Assembly (NCBI GenBank): GCA_021773835.1
Contig: JAJFJQ010000073.1
Coordinates: forward strand, 372,001-436,000
Reading direction: 5' to 3'
Source: Gammaproteobacteria bacterium
GTDB lineage: Bacteria > Pseudomonadota > Gammaproteobacteria > Ga0077536
Length of the DNA: 64,000 bases
The translations under genes were made by a program, and so were the position numbers. Under the pieces are notes generated by a model. That model did not search any database. It was not told the DNA's origin and saw only the letters and a program-made list of their open reading frames with translations. Below, in pieces: positions 8,988 to 18,100 of the stretch. Position 1 is the first letter of the stretch. Every line of letters starts with the position of its first letter.

Positions 8988-10073
8988 CTAAATAACCCAA
9001 ACTTCGAATTCATCGTTCGTAAGCTTGATTTCGGCAAAGCTCGCCCGCGCGACCCGGTGGTGAAAGGTGCTGAGCGCGATTAACCAAACGGCCGTGATCC
9101 GCTCGGGCGGCGGCCCCATTGCCTGAAACACATCGTCGTAAACGTTACGCTTCTCGACATACCATTGACCCAAGGCGTCGTTGTGCGAGCGGATGACGTA
9201 ATGCGTCTCGCGCTCCTGCCACACGCGGATGGGGCACTGGAAAAATTCTCCAGGCTTTAGGCAACAGCTCCAGATCCAGGTCAAGTCCCGGCCGTTGTCA
9301 AATTCTGCTGCTAGTGAAATATAGTCGTGCGAGATTGCCTGGTCTTCCGGATCGACACTCGGATGTTCGTGCACTTGCCATCGCCATTGCATCGTGGTCG
9401 ACGACGTCAGCGGGAAATCGACCGGGTGTCGCAGTATTCCTTGGTCGTCGTCGGCGTGCGCATGGATAATCGAGCCCGAGGCGGTATGTTCGTGCTGATA
9501 GATCTCGGCATAGCCAGTTTCATGCAGATAATGCCAACCTGGCGGCGTCATTTTAGGTGCGCGCAAGCGCAGGATCTCGGCTTCGATCGGCTCCGGTGGA
9601 TAAGCTTCGGCACAGACGCTTTCAAGAGCTGCTAGCGCGTCCGTGCTGTACAATGCGATCGTTGCCTCGATTTGGCCGCTGAGTGATTGATACAAGGCTT
9701 CAGAAGATTGCAATTTGCCGAACTCATCGGCCCACATACCCATGTAAATGCCGAGTTCGAGTTCGCCGTTGACGTCGGCGACAAACGTGCCGGAGTTTGC
9801 ACAAAGGTTCACCGCTCGGCCCCCTGGATATACTCGTGCCCACAAATGGAACGGTGGCCCACCGTGAAGATGGCTACGCCGTTCGGACCACTGGATCACG
9901 CCGTCAGCGAACAGGCTATAAGTTTGGCCTCGCTGCAGGTGTAAACCTGTGCTTTGCCACGGTGGTACGTCGCCGGGTAACACGACGGATTTTACCGCCG
10001 CGATTTCGGCACACTTGGTGCTACCGAAAAACTCGGCGACCTGCTGAGCGACGGTTCCCGGACTAGATTGCAT
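8988..10073 (-). CDS. Hypothetical protein: possible LecA-like domain plus DUF3047-like domain
   Basis: I do not recognise a named gene. The 361-residue protein has no obvious signal peptide. Residues about 30-150 contain WQSTGLHLQRGQTYSLFADG followed by a Trp-rich stretch and NSGTF, which resembles the beta-sandwich of PA-I (LecA)-type galactose-binding proteins. Residues about 190-360 contain WRWQVHEHP, DYISLAAEFDNGRDLTWIWS and a late strand VYDDVFQAMG, which resemble DUF3047. Both assignments come from pattern memory, not a search. It lies convergent to the preceding LLM and divergent from the next LLM. Confidence 0.6.
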   Translation of the reverse strand: MQSSPGTVAQQVAEFFGSTKCAEIAAVKSVVLPGDVPPWQSTGLHLQRGQTYSLFADGVIQWSERRSHLHGGPPFHLWARVYPGGRAVNLCANSGTFVADVNGELELGIYMGMWADEFGKLQSSEALYQSLSGQIEATIALYSTDALAALESVCAEAYPPEPIEAEILRLRAPKMTPPGWHYLHETGYAEIYQHEHTASGSIIHAHADDDQGILRHPVDFPLTSSTTMQWRWQVHEHPSVDPEDQAISHDYISLAAEFDNGRDLTWIWSCCLKPGEFFQCPIRVWQERETHYVIRSHNDALGQWYVEKRNVYDDVFQAMGPPPERITAVWLIALSTFHHRVARASFAEIKLTNDEFEVWVI

Positions 10074-10329
10074 TGTTTATCCCTCGGTTTAGACCGACAA
10101 GCCGGCTCGACCTTATTGATTCAACATCGTACGATACTCCGCTACCAATTGAGAATGCTAACGTACTGGATGGGAACATGAAGATGCAGCGTAGCGAGAG
10201 AATCAACGATGCTAAGGATCTAAGGCCGATCCCAACAGCCAGCGATCTGATTTGGTGCGGTCAAGGCGCGCAGTCGGCATGCGATGTGTATGGCCTTACC
10301 GCCAATTTCGAAACGCAGGGAGTAACTGC

Positions 10330-11253
10330 ATGAGTGTTCGCCTTGGTTTTGGTTTGACTAACTATCCGTTTGACGGGCCACGCAGCTATTTTCGTTGGGC
10401 TGAATATCTCGAAGAAAGCGGCGTCGATTCGATGTGGCAGTCCGATCGTCTGGTGTCAACGGATAGCTATCTTGAATCTGTCAGTGCATTGGCGACGCTG
10501 GCCGGTTGTACCGAGAAAATAAAATTTGGTATGAATGCAATCGTAATACCACTGCGCGATCCCTTGGTGCTCGCGAAAGAATGCGCAACAGTCGACTACC
10601 TCAGTAATGGCCGCCTACTGCCAATGTTCGGTGTCGGTTATCCGAACGCGGCGGAATGGTCCGCGATGGGGGTCAGCCCCGAGCATCGCGGTTCTGTGGC
10701 GAACGAGATGTTTGAATTGATGAACCGTCTCTGGTCCGAGGAATCTGTCGATTACGAAGGTAAATATTTCCAGTACAAAAATGCCTCGATCGCACCGCGA
10801 CCGATCCAGCAGCCGATTCCGCTGTGGATCGGTGGTTCTAGCAAAGCTGCGGCTAAGCGCACCGCGCGCCTTGGTACCGGCTGGATTGGGGGTGCGGCAA
10901 CGCCTGCTGATGTAGGCAATACGATTGCCATGATTAAAGCGGAACTAAAAGTAGTGGGTCGCAGCATCGACGAAGATCACTACGGTGCCTCGATCGCATT
11001 TCGCATTGGTTCGACTGATGACGATGCGGTTAAAAACTCGCCACTACTGAAGCGGGCAGGGATCGGCGACGAGATCGATTTAAACCCGTTGTTTTGCGTA
11101 GGTGACGCCGCCAAGTTGACGCAACGCTTACGCGATTATGTCGCCGCGGGCGCCTCCAAATTTGTCTTGTTTCCCGTGAGTGCTGGAGACGCTGACACCT
11201 TCGACCAGACTCGTCGAGTGATTGAAGAAGTCAAACCGTTAATCGAAGATTGA
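10330..11253 (+). CDS. Luciferase-like monooxygenase (flavin-dependent)
   Basis: The 307-residue protein is an LLM with MSVRLGFGLTNYPF at the start, WQSDRL, IKFGMNAIVIPLRDPLVLAKE, LSNGRLLPMFGVGYP and PLWIGGSSKAAAKRTARLGTGWIG. ATG 10330 follows GGGAG; the frame is open upstream but that extension has no coding look. The last part ends with the helical LLM region. A crotonase gene follows 20 bp later and a CoA ligase overlaps that, so this LLM heads a three-gene transcript that oxidises and then activates an organic compound. The substrate is not known. Confidence 0.88.
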   Translation: MSVRLGFGLTNYPFDGPRSYFRWAEYLEESGVDSMWQSDRLVSTDSYLESVSALATLAGCTEKIKFGMNAIVIPLRDPLVLAKECATVDYLSNGRLLPMFGVGYPNAAEWSAMGVSPEHRGSVANEMFELMNRLWSEESVDYEGKYFQYKNASIAPRPIQQPIPLWIGGSSKAAAKRTARLGTGWIGGAATPADVGNTIAMIKAELKVVGRSIDEDHYGASIAFRIGSTDDDAVKNSPLLKRAGIGDEIDLNPLFCVGDAAKLTQRLRDYVAAGASKFVLFPVSAGDADTFDQTRRVIEEVKPLIED

Positions 11254-11273
11254 GATCGGAATAGAGAACCACG

Positions 11274-12104
11274 ATGACCCAAACGACCCTGATCACAAAT
11301 GTTGAAGATAAAGTGATGACGATTATCCTCAATCGTCCGGAGGTACTAAACGCCTATAACTACACGATGCACGCCGAACTACTCGCAGCGTTCGATCAGG
11401 CCGATGAAGATGATGAGGTCCGGGTGATCATTCTTACCGGCGCTGGACGAGGGTTTTGCGCGGGGATGGATCTCAGTGCTGGTGCCGACACTTTTAATCG
11501 CGCCGATAACACCAACATCGAATCTCATCGTGACGGCGGCGGTGAGTTGACCCAACGGATCTTCAGGTGCCGTAAACCGGTAATCGCTGCGATCAACGGC
11601 CCAGCAACCGGCGTTGGCTTGACTATGACTTTGGCCTGCGACTTTAGGCTCGCGAGCGAAGCGTCCAAGATGGGGTTCGTATTTGTCCAGCGCGGTATTG
11701 CACCAGATGCTTGTAGTTCCTGGTTTACGCCGCGAATTGTTGGTATTAGCAAGGCGCTCGATTGGTTTCTTACCGGCCGTGTGTTCAGTGCCCAGGAGGC
11801 TTTCGAGGGCGGTCTAGTTTCCGAGCTTTTAGCGCCAGGCGACTTGTTACCGCGGGCGCATGAGATTGCGCGCTCTATTGCCGACAAGACCAGTGCGGTA
11901 TCTGCGGCGATAGTACGACGATTGTTGTGGCAGATGCTCGGCGCGGCAGATCCGGGAGATGCCTTCCGCAAAGAATCGATGGCCTTGTACTATATGGGCG
12001 GTGCCGCAGACTCTCGCGAGGGCGTGAGTAGTTTTCTAGAGAAGCGTGCAGCGCAGTTTACAATGTCGGTTGCTAACGATTTTCCCGATTTCCTCGATGA
12101 CTGA
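11274..12104 (+). CDS. Crotonase-superfamily protein lacking hydratase glutamates
   Basis: The 276-residue protein has NRPEVLNAYNY, TGAGRGFCAGMDLS and NGPATGVGLTMTLACDFRLAS, so it folds as a crotonase with both oxyanion-hole strands. Where true enoyl-CoA hydratases have GGGxE and a later PE, this protein has TGVGLT and FVFVQ, so both catalytic glutamates are missing. It may act as an isomerase, thioester hydrolase or C-C bond lyase on an acyl-CoA. It overlaps the start of the CoA ligase gene by 8 bp, which supports a shared CoA pathway. Confidence 0.88.
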   Translation: MTQTTLITNVEDKVMTIILNRPEVLNAYNYTMHAELLAAFDQADEDDEVRVIILTGAGRGFCAGMDLSAGADTFNRADNTNIESHRDGGGELTQRIFRCRKPVIAAINGPATGVGLTMTLACDFRLASEASKMGFVFVQRGIAPDACSSWFTPRIVGISKALDWFLTGRVFSAQEAFEGGLVSELLAPGDLLPRAHEIARSIADKTSAVSAAIVRRLLWQMLGAADPGDAFRKESMALYYMGGAADSREGVSSFLEKRAAQFTMSVANDFPDFLDD

Positions 12105-13653
12105 AGCGCAATCATTCTCATCAGAATTCAACGCCGCGAGCTTTTTTATCGATCGCCACCTCGAAGCCGGGCGCCTCGACAAAATCGCCTACATTGATGA
12201 CGATGGCCGATATTCCTACGGCGAGCTAGCCGTTCGTGTAAACCGCGCGGGCAATGCGTTCAAGCAGCTAGGATTGCTCCCTGAAGCCCGAATTGCCATG
12301 ATTATGAGCGACAGTATCGAATTCGTCGCCGTATTTTGGGGCGCTATCAAGGCCGGCTTTATACCGGTACCCGTTAACACGCTGCTCACCGATGCTCACT
12401 ACACGTATATCCTTGGAGATAGTCGTGCACAGGTCCTTGTGGTCAGCGATAGCCTCTACGGCGCAGTCGAGCCGGCTTTGGCGGAGCAGCGGTATTTACA
12501 TCATGTCATTGTTGCCGGCGGTCGAAGCGGTCAACATCAAACGCTCGACGAGTTAAGCGCCATCGCCTCGTCGCAGCTCGATCCGTCGCCAAGCTACGCC
12601 GATGATGTTGCGTTGTGGTTATATTCATCAGGTTCGACCGGAAACCCCAAAGGAGTCAAGCACTTACACAATAGCTTGGTCTGCACCGCAGAAACCTATG
12701 GGCAACAAGTTCTCGGCATTCGATGCGACGATATTGTTTATTCCGCACCTAAATTGTTTTTTGCCTACGGACTGGGAAACTCAATGACCTTCCCCTTATC
12801 GGTCGGTGCGACAACCGTACTGAGTTCGGAGCGCCCAACGCCGGCACTTGTGATGGCGATATTACAGCGCGACCAGGCGACCTTGTATTTTGGTGTGCCA
12901 ACCTTGTACGCGGCAATCTTAGCGGATGAGGCGACGGGCTCGGCAGTTGGTTCGAGTCAACTACGCTTGTGCATTTCCGCCGGTGAAGCCCTGCCAGAAG
13001 ACGTTGCACGCCGCTGGGAGGACCGTTTTGATGTTCCGATCATCGATGGAGTTGGGTCCACTGAAATGCTGCACATTTTTCTGAGTAATCGTCCAGACGA
13101 CGTGCATTACGGTACCGCGGGATTACCGGTTCCGGGCTACGAGGCCAAATTACTCGATGAACGCGGTGCCGCAGTAAAGCAAGGAGAGATCGGCGAACTG
13201 GTTGTGAAAGGGGAGTCGAGTGCGGAAGGCTACTGGCACCAGCGTGCCAAGTCGCGCCGGACTTTCGTTGGTGAATGGACTTATACCGGAGATAAGTATT
13301 ATCAAGATGACGCGGGTTACTACTGTTTCTGTGGCCGCACCGACGATATGTTTAAGTCCGGCGGTAACTGGGTTTCACCGTTCGATGTTGAGGCAGTCCT
13401 TATCAGTCATTCGAAAGTGCTTGAGGCCGCGGTTGTTGGGCACCCGGACGCGCACGGCAATATCAAACCCAAGGCCTTTGTCGTTTTACGTGAGATCGAC
13501 GATCGGAGCGAGGCGCTTGTACAGGAGCTGCAGCAGCATGTACAAAAACATACGGAGCGCTGGAAGTATCCGCGTTGGATTGAGTTTCGGACGGAGCTGC
13601 CGAAAACCGCGACTGGTAAGATCCAACGATTTAAGCTCCGTCAGGATAGTTAG
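12097..13653 (+). CDS. Benzoate-CoA ligase-family acyl/aryl-CoA synthetase
   Basis: The 518-residue protein is an AMP-forming ligase. The P-loop motif YSSGSTGNPKG is near residues 178-188, VGSTEMLHIF sits at the A5 position, YTGDKYYQDDAGYY at A7/A8 and GKIQRFKLR gives the catalytic lysine near the C-terminus. The general pattern (FFAYGLGNSM, CISAGEALP, DMFKSGGNWVSP) is that of the benzoate/4-hydroxybenzoate-CoA ligase group, which converts an acid plus ATP and CoA to the CoA thioester. ATG 12097 overlaps the crotonase stop by 8 bp. The exact acid is unknown. Confidence 0.88.
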   Translation: MTEAQSFSSEFNAASFFIDRHLEAGRLDKIAYIDDDGRYSYGELAVRVNRAGNAFKQLGLLPEARIAMIMSDSIEFVAVFWGAIKAGFIPVPVNTLLTDAHYTYILGDSRAQVLVVSDSLYGAVEPALAEQRYLHHVIVAGGRSGQHQTLDELSAIASSQLDPSPSYADDVALWLYSSGSTGNPKGVKHLHNSLVCTAETYGQQVLGIRCDDIVYSAPKLFFAYGLGNSMTFPLSVGATTVLSSERPTPALVMAILQRDQATLYFGVPTLYAAILADEATGSAVGSSQLRLCISAGEALPEDVARRWEDRFDVPIIDGVGSTEMLHIFLSNRPDDVHYGTAGLPVPGYEAKLLDERGAAVKQGEIGELVVKGESSAEGYWHQRAKSRRTFVGEWTYTGDKYYQDDAGYYCFCGRTDDMFKSGGNWVSPFDVEAVLISHSKVLEAAVVGHPDAHGNIKPKAFVVLREIDDRSEALVQELQQHVQKHTERWKYPRWIEFRTELPKTATGKIQRFKLRQDS

Positions 13654-13817
13654 GCGCCCACATTGATGACCACCTCAATGGCCGCGGTCTGCCGTGCTTG
13701 ACCGCCAATCCTTATCAATCGCCAGGACGCGTTGGGGCCGCCGGCGATTGTCAGAATCAATGCCACACAAAATGGGTATGTCCACCTCGCTTGTGGATAT
13801 GTAACGTAGCGGGATCT

Positions 13818-14507
13818 TCAGATTGCCTTTGCTCGACGCCAGCCTAGTGTTGGAAGACAAGCAAGTAGTAACCACAGCGCCGCGGGTAGCGGCACAGTCG
13901 ATGCATTTAAGCCATCGATGCCGTATCCAATTAGTCCATTAGGACCCGGGGGCACGTCCACGTTAAAGGCGATTTTCACGATACCTGGACCCGATAGGTT
14001 GACCACTCCTTCCGGACCGATCCGCATCCCGTCAAATACGAGCGCTAGCGGAAGCGCGGAATCAACAAGCTCGTCCGCTGCGTTAAACGCCTGTACCGAA
14101 ACGCCGGTTGCCGCACCGCCATTTACTGCGATGTCAAATGGGTCTGTCATGGGATTCGGTCCTAACAGCGCCCAAAAGGAAAAATCGACGTCGGTGACCG
14201 GTATGGCAAACGTGATCTGTTGGGAAAAAGCCCACTCAAAGTTGCCATCGCGATAGAAATCCGGCGCATTAGCCCAGACCCATGCGCCGCCAGTGAATGT
14301 TGCGGAATTACTGCCAAACGGCACAGTCTCACCGCCGCCGGCCACGGGGATCTGCACCCACGTGCTGGGGTCTGCAACGTTTGGTACCGGCAGCCCGGTA
14401 GTATCGTGTTCGAATCCAGTCACATATTCTGCGTGCACGGTGGTTGTAAATATGAACCCGGCGATCAACGGTAATATTCGCTGCGCAATTGGGCGTAGAT
14501 CAGTCAT
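13818..14507 (-). CDS. VPLPA-CTERM sorted exported protein
   Basis: The 229-residue protein has a signal peptide-like start (residues 1-26, ending about TVHA). A beta-rich middle carries no recognisable catalytic motif. The C-terminus is the sorting signal VPLPAALWLLLACLPTLGW followed by basic RRAK. VPLPA-CTERM and PEP-CTERM proteins are cleaved by exosortases and displayed on or released from the cell surface, often in biofilm. Its ribosome site (AGGAAGGA) is clear. No exosortase gene is in the window. Its function in the matrix is unknown. Confidence 0.85.
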   Translation of the reverse strand: MTDLRPIAQRILPLIAGFIFTTTVHAEYVTGFEHDTTGLPVPNVADPSTWVQIPVAGGGETVPFGSNSATFTGGAWVWANAPDFYRDGNFEWAFSQQITFAIPVTDVDFSFWALLGPNPMTDPFDIAVNGGAATGVSVQAFNAADELVDSALPLALVFDGMRIGPEGVVNLSGPGIVKIAFNVDVPPGPNGLIGYGIDGLNASTVPLPAALWLLLACLPTLGWRRAKAI

Positions 14508-14878
14508 GGTGTCCTTCCTCCAGTAGCTCTTATTTATGTGCCCTACGGCGTTTGATTCTGGTCGGTGTGTTCGCTATTTCATTCGCGAGGTTCAAAATCG
14601 AGGTGCGACACTCAAATAAATTTGCAGGCGCGGGCAAGGAATTGGATTTGGGATCGTCTGCAGACGTCCGGGGTTAACCCGGCACTGGCAATGGATTGGA
14701 ACAGACAGAGAGGAGCCAACCAGGCACCGTCGATTGACTAAGGACGTGCTTCCTTAAGATCATCCGCACTAGTCCAGGTAACCGTACTATAAAACGGGGC
14801 AAACTGTTGGCGGTAATCCGCCAATCTAGTGCATCGTAGCGTTGCTACCGAAAAATTCGTTGCGGAGCGGCGGTAGGC
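14508..14878. other. 371-bp intergenic region with no gene seen
   Basis: This stretch lies between the start of the VPLPA-CTERM gene and the end of the GST gene, both on the minus strand. It must hold the promoter of the VPLPA-CTERM gene. I see its AGGAAGGA ribosome site just inside the boundary and a short near-palindrome (ccggggttaacccgg, 14669-14683), but no clear -35/-10 or sigma-54 element. Frames that stay open here are short and not protein-like. Confidence 0.5.
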
Positions 14879-15529
14879 TTAGGCCGATCTACGGTAATTC
14901 GGATCATCGAGTCCTTTGATCGGCATGAAGCCGGGAATTTGTTTGAATCGTTCGATCCATGCTTCGACGGCAGGGTAGGGGGTAAGTGAAATGTCTCCCA
15001 TTGGTGCCAGCGCAACGTAAGGGAAAACAGCGATGTCACCGATCGTCGGATGTCCTAATGCCAGCCATTGTCGCTCGTTGAGATGGGCATCAAGGATCTC
15101 TAGCGAGTGCCTTCCGCGGATCTGACCTTCTTCGACGTTTGCCTGAAAGTCGTGCGGCATACCATTGGCGGCGATCCCGAACGATAGGATTGCGCGTGCA
15201 CTGAATACACCGTATTGCACCCAGCTGGCAGCAAACGCGAGCCATTGGGCCACGTCCGCCATTGTCTCTGGGGTGTTGGGGAACCAGGTTCTTCGTTTGT
15301 CGTACTTCGTTGCCAGGTACAACAGGATCGCCATTGAGTCGACAAGTTCGACGTCGCCGTCAACCAAGGCAGGCACCTCACCACGGGGATTTACCGCCAA
15401 ATGTTCGGGTTGATGTTGGAGATCTTGCATGAGGTCGACATCGATCGCCTCGTAGGACAAATCGAGAAAAGATAATAGCAAGCGAACCTTGTAGCTGTTC
15501 CCGGATTCTTCGTAGGTATAGAGTTTCAT
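14879..15529 (-). CDS. Glutathione S-transferase family protein
   Basis: The 216-residue protein has an N-terminal thioredoxin-like domain with MKLYTYEESGNSYKVRLLL (serines typical of the GSH thiol site), the NPRGEVPALVDGD cis-proline motif and VDSMAILLYLA for GSH binding. A C-terminal all-helical domain follows, including the conserved LGHPTIGDIAVFPYVALAP. It probably conjugates glutathione to an electrophile, perhaps an epoxide or aldehyde made by neighbouring monooxygenases, but that is inference. It lies with two DsbA-fold isomerase-like proteins and a GFA protein, a group of glutathione-type enzymes. Confidence 0.88.
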   Translation of the reverse strand: MKLYTYEESGNSYKVRLLLSFLDLSYEAIDVDLMQDLQHQPEHLAVNPRGEVPALVDGDVELVDSMAILLYLATKYDKRRTWFPNTPETMADVAQWLAFAASWVQYGVFSARAILSFGIAANGMPHDFQANVEEGQIRGRHSLEILDAHLNERQWLALGHPTIGDIAVFPYVALAPMGDISLTPYPAVEAWIERFKQIPGFMPIKGLDDPNYRRSA

Positions 15530-15589
15530 GCATATTCCTCTAGGCGTGCAAAGATGACGTTTCTGAGCTGAGTGTACAGTTCGCGGCCA

Positions 15590-16246
15590 TCAAGCACCTA
15601 GGGATGCTTGTGCGGCCTTCGCTAGCGCATTTTCCAGGCGTTCATTGCCCCAGTACAGTTCGCCGTCGCTAATGAAAGTAGGGGCGCCGAAAATCTCTAG
15701 CTTATCCGCCGCTTCGGTACGCGCGCGCAGTTTAGCTTTTGATTCGGCACTGGTTGCGGTATCCATCACGACAGTGGGGTTTTGGCCGAGCAATTCCAAA
15801 CACGCTGTGATCACCTCGACATCGGCAATGTCGAGGTCCAGCGCGAAGTTAGCGGTGAAAACTCGCCGCACGAAGCCGCCAATCCACGGTGCCGAATCAA
15901 AGGCGCAAGCGATACGTGCGGCAAGCACGCTATTGCGTGGAAAATGTGATGGCTTATGGAACTCTAACTCATGCTCGTGGCACAGGCGCTGTAGGTCCTG
16001 CCACATATAGCGGCCCTTCGCTGGGTAAAGATTGAATGGTGAATCCGACCATCCTTGCGCCTGGAAAATTGGACCTAGAAGAAAGGCGCGCCAATGCACG
16101 GTAACGCCGTGAGCGACCGCAAGGTCTTCTACCCGTAGTGCAGCGGGGTAAGAATAGGTGCTGGCGAAATCGAACCAGAACTCAAGTTCTGGTGCTGCCG
16201 GCTGCGGAGTCGTTGGAAGGTCTGTGACCTCCATATTGATACTCAA
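15590..16246 (-). CDS. 2-hydroxychromene-2-carboxylate isomerase-like DsbA-fold protein
   Basis: The 218-residue protein has the kappa-class/DsbA fold start EFWFDFASTYSYPAAL, where the serine takes the place of the DsbA cysteine, followed by VHWRAFLLGPIF and a late IFGAPTFISDGELYWGNERLE. This is the pattern of HCCA isomerases, glutathione-dependent enzymes of naphthalene-type ring degradation, and of other GSH-linked proteins. The substrate here is unknown. It is 45 bp upstream of the RRM gene end and 60 bp from the GST gene. A second, different homolog lies at 16958. Confidence 0.85.
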   Translation of the reverse strand: MSINMEVTDLPTTPQPAAPELEFWFDFASTYSYPAALRVEDLAVAHGVTVHWRAFLLGPIFQAQGWSDSPFNLYPAKGRYMWQDLQRLCHEHELEFHKPSHFPRNSVLAARIACAFDSAPWIGGFVRRVFTANFALDLDIADVEVITACLELLGQNPTVVMDTATSAESKAKLRARTEAADKLEIFGAPTFISDGELYWGNERLENALAKAAQASLGA

Positions 16247-16290
16247 GTCATGCGCAAACTTTCGCGCAATTCCATTTCTACTAGACCATC

Positions 16291-16536
16291 CTAACGGCGC
16301 GGCTTCGCTTCGTTCACTCGAAGCGGTCGGCCATTGACCATCGCTTCGTTGAGTTCTTGGATTGCGGCTGCAGCTTCGGTAGCGTCCGGCATTTCGACGA
16401 AACCGAACCCCTTTGAGCGGCCCGACTCACGGTCCATGATAATTTTGGCGGAATCAACGGTACCGTGATCTTCGAACGAATTGCGTAAGTCTTCTTCACT
16501 CATGTCGTATGACAAATTACCAACATAGATATTCAT
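16291..16536 (-). CDS. RNA-binding protein with one RRM domain
   Basis: The 81-residue protein is almost entirely one RNA recognition motif. RNP2 is IYVGNL at residues 3-8 and RNP1 is KGFGFVEM at about 42-49, with a short basic C-terminal tail (AKPRR). Small single-RRM proteins of this type bind RNA and are often cold-induced in bacteria. An AGGAG sequence lies upstream of the start. Its place between metabolic genes looks incidental. It is transcribed on the same strand as its neighbours but has its own 421-bp upstream region. Confidence 0.92.
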   Translation of the reverse strand: MNIYVGNLSYDMSEEDLRNSFEDHGTVDSAKIIMDRESGRSKGFGFVEMPDATEAAAAIQELNEAMVNGRPLRVNEAKPRR

Positions 16537-16957
16537 CTCAGGCCTTATCTCCTAATACGTGCCACAAACAGAATGATCCAATCCAAGTGTCGGCACTTGC
16601 ACGAGGATAGGTTCGCTGGGATTAGAGGTATCGTTACGAATTCGATTAAGCCTGAGATCGCCCAAGATATTTTGAGATCCAATAGGTCGTAGTTTGGGGC
16701 AAGTAGCATGCATAGACGGGAGAATTTTTAGAGCGGGCTTGGGCTAGCGGTGGAATTCCTTATTCGCTGCGCCATCGATCAGTTTTACGGCTTCTACCTT
16801 CTAGGCTTAGTAACGCTTATGTGCGCGTATTTTTCAGTTATTCTGGACCTACATTCCAGAATATTCAACTCAAAGTTTCCGTGCCGTTGTACCGGTTTTG
16901 TGTGCGATGCAATACGTCGGGTATTTGTTGGTGCCGATTTGGTTTTAGGCGAGAACC
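16537..16957. other. 421-bp intergenic region upstream of the RRM gene
   Basis: No gene is supported here. The region should contain the promoter and 5' leader of the minus-strand RRM gene, whose family often has a long regulated leader. A plus-strand frame of 77 codons (16750-16983) starts inside but runs into the DsbA-fold gene, has no ribosome site I trust and is rejected. I see no strong hairpin or consensus promoter by eye. Confidence 0.45.
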
Positions 16958-17599
16958 TTAAACGGCGTCGATGTCGCCATTAACGATTCCGCGTACCGCC
17001 TCGCGTACACGGCCAAATCGTTCCGCACCCCAAAATAGTTCGTTCCCTACCAAATACGATGGTACGCCAAAGACCCCGAACGACTCTGCCTCCTGGTGGA
17101 TACGGCCAAGCAGTTGCCGACCTTCATTTTCGGCAAAATACAGAAAACCGGCACTGTCGATGCCGCTATCGTCTAAGGTGGCAACAATTGCTTGAGGATC
17201 CTCAATATTGAGCTCGCGCCGCCAAAACATTTCGAATACGCGATTATGGTAAGGCCGAAAATCGCCACTACGTTCGGCGAACAAAAATCCTAGATGTGCG
17301 ACCGTGCTGTCATAAATTTTGCGCGGTCCACGAATGGTTAATCCAAGTCGATTGGCCTCGCGCCGACAATCCATATAGGCGTATTTAACACGCCGCCATT
17401 GGTGTGCGTTGCGTGATTGTTCAATAACCTGGCCTTGTGCATCGAGTTGGGCCGAGCCAAGAAAGCTCGGAATATCTAAGGTATAGGGGCGCCATTCGAC
17501 GGTCACCTTACCGCTATCGCTCAATTGGAATAGTTCGGCCTGAGCCAGGTAGGCATACGGACTTTTGTAATCGAAGTAGTGGACGATAGTCCGTTGCAT
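16958..17599 (-). CDS. DsbA-fold 2-hydroxychromene-2-carboxylate isomerase-like protein (second copy)
   Basis: The 213-residue protein begins HYFDYKSPYAYLAQAE, the serine-bearing start of the HCCA isomerase family, followed by VEWRPYTLDIPSF. It ends with VFGVPSYLVGNELFWGAERF. It is a distant paralog of the protein at 15590 rather than a recent copy. It lies downstream of the GFA gene on the same strand, at the far end of the acetone-carboxylase transcript, with a 73-bp gap. The likely cofactor is glutathione; the substrate is unknown. Confidence 0.85.
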   Translation of the reverse strand: MQRTIVHYFDYKSPYAYLAQAELFQLSDSGKVTVEWRPYTLDIPSFLGSAQLDAQGQVIEQSRNAHQWRRVKYAYMDCRREANRLGLTIRGPRKIYDSTVAHLGFLFAERSGDFRPYHNRVFEMFWRRELNIEDPQAIVATLDDSGIDSAGFLYFAENEGRQLLGRIHQEAESFGVFGVPSYLVGNELFWGAERFGRVREAVRGIVNGDIDAV

Positions 17600-17672
17600 A
17601 TTGTTGGTCCTCAGTCTAGGAAACGGATTGGTCCAGGCCGATTACGCACGGTGGCAGTGGGACCGGGACGGG

Positions 17673-18083
17673 TCAGGCGTCGGGCGGTGGGTAGCCTTTA
17701 TACTGTGGTAGGTCATCGTTTATTTCGAACCAATCAGCTTTTGAGTCAACAAAGATGTGGAATTTGGGTGTTATCCCGGGGTCTTCGTCGAGCGTGCCAG
17801 CGGCGAGCCACAGGTGCTCCGGTGCCTGGTCCCATTCGAAGGTGAATTTCCCTCCGCAGTTTTTGCAGAAACTGCGCTGAACTTCCGGCGATGAGTTGAA
17901 ACGCCCAAGAAACTCGTTACCGCTAGTGAAGTGAAAATCTGCTTTCGTGACCTTCGCAAACGTGGTGTACGCGCTGCCGTGCGCCTTGCGACACATGCTG
18001 CAGTGACAATTTTCTAGCAATAAGGGAGCGCTTGATAATTCATATTTAACGTGCCCGCACAGGCAACTACCGTGCAATACCAT
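17673..18083 (-). CDS. GFA/CENP-V family zinc protein
   Basis: The 136-residue protein has the GFA fold cysteines: GSCLCGHVKY near residues 5-14, NCHCSMCRKAHGS near 25-37 and SFCKNCGG near 71-78, which bind zinc. The family includes the proposed glutathione-dependent formaldehyde-activating enzyme, but most members have no proven reaction and the Gfa enzyme role itself is debated. It is 17 bp after the quinone oxidoreductase gene, so probably in the same operon. A role in S-hydroxymethyl-glutathione or other thiol adducts is possible. Confidence 0.88.
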   Translation of the reverse strand: MVLHGSCLCGHVKYELSSAPLLLENCHCSMCRKAHGSAYTTFAKVTKADFHFTSGNEFLGRFNSSPEVQRSFCKNCGGKFTFEWDQAPEHLWLAAGTLDEDPGITPKFHIFVDSKADWFEINDDLPQYKGYPPPDA

Positions 18084-18100
18084 TGTGGTTCTCCGTCAAG

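Noticed and set aside
14400-14415. tRNA T-loop-like GTTCGAATC
   Set aside because: It lies inside the VPLPA-CTERM coding sequence and has no other tRNA arm.
16750-16983. 77-codon plus-strand frame with a hydrophobic start
   Set aside because: It runs into the opposite-strand isomerase-like gene and lacks a ribosome site.
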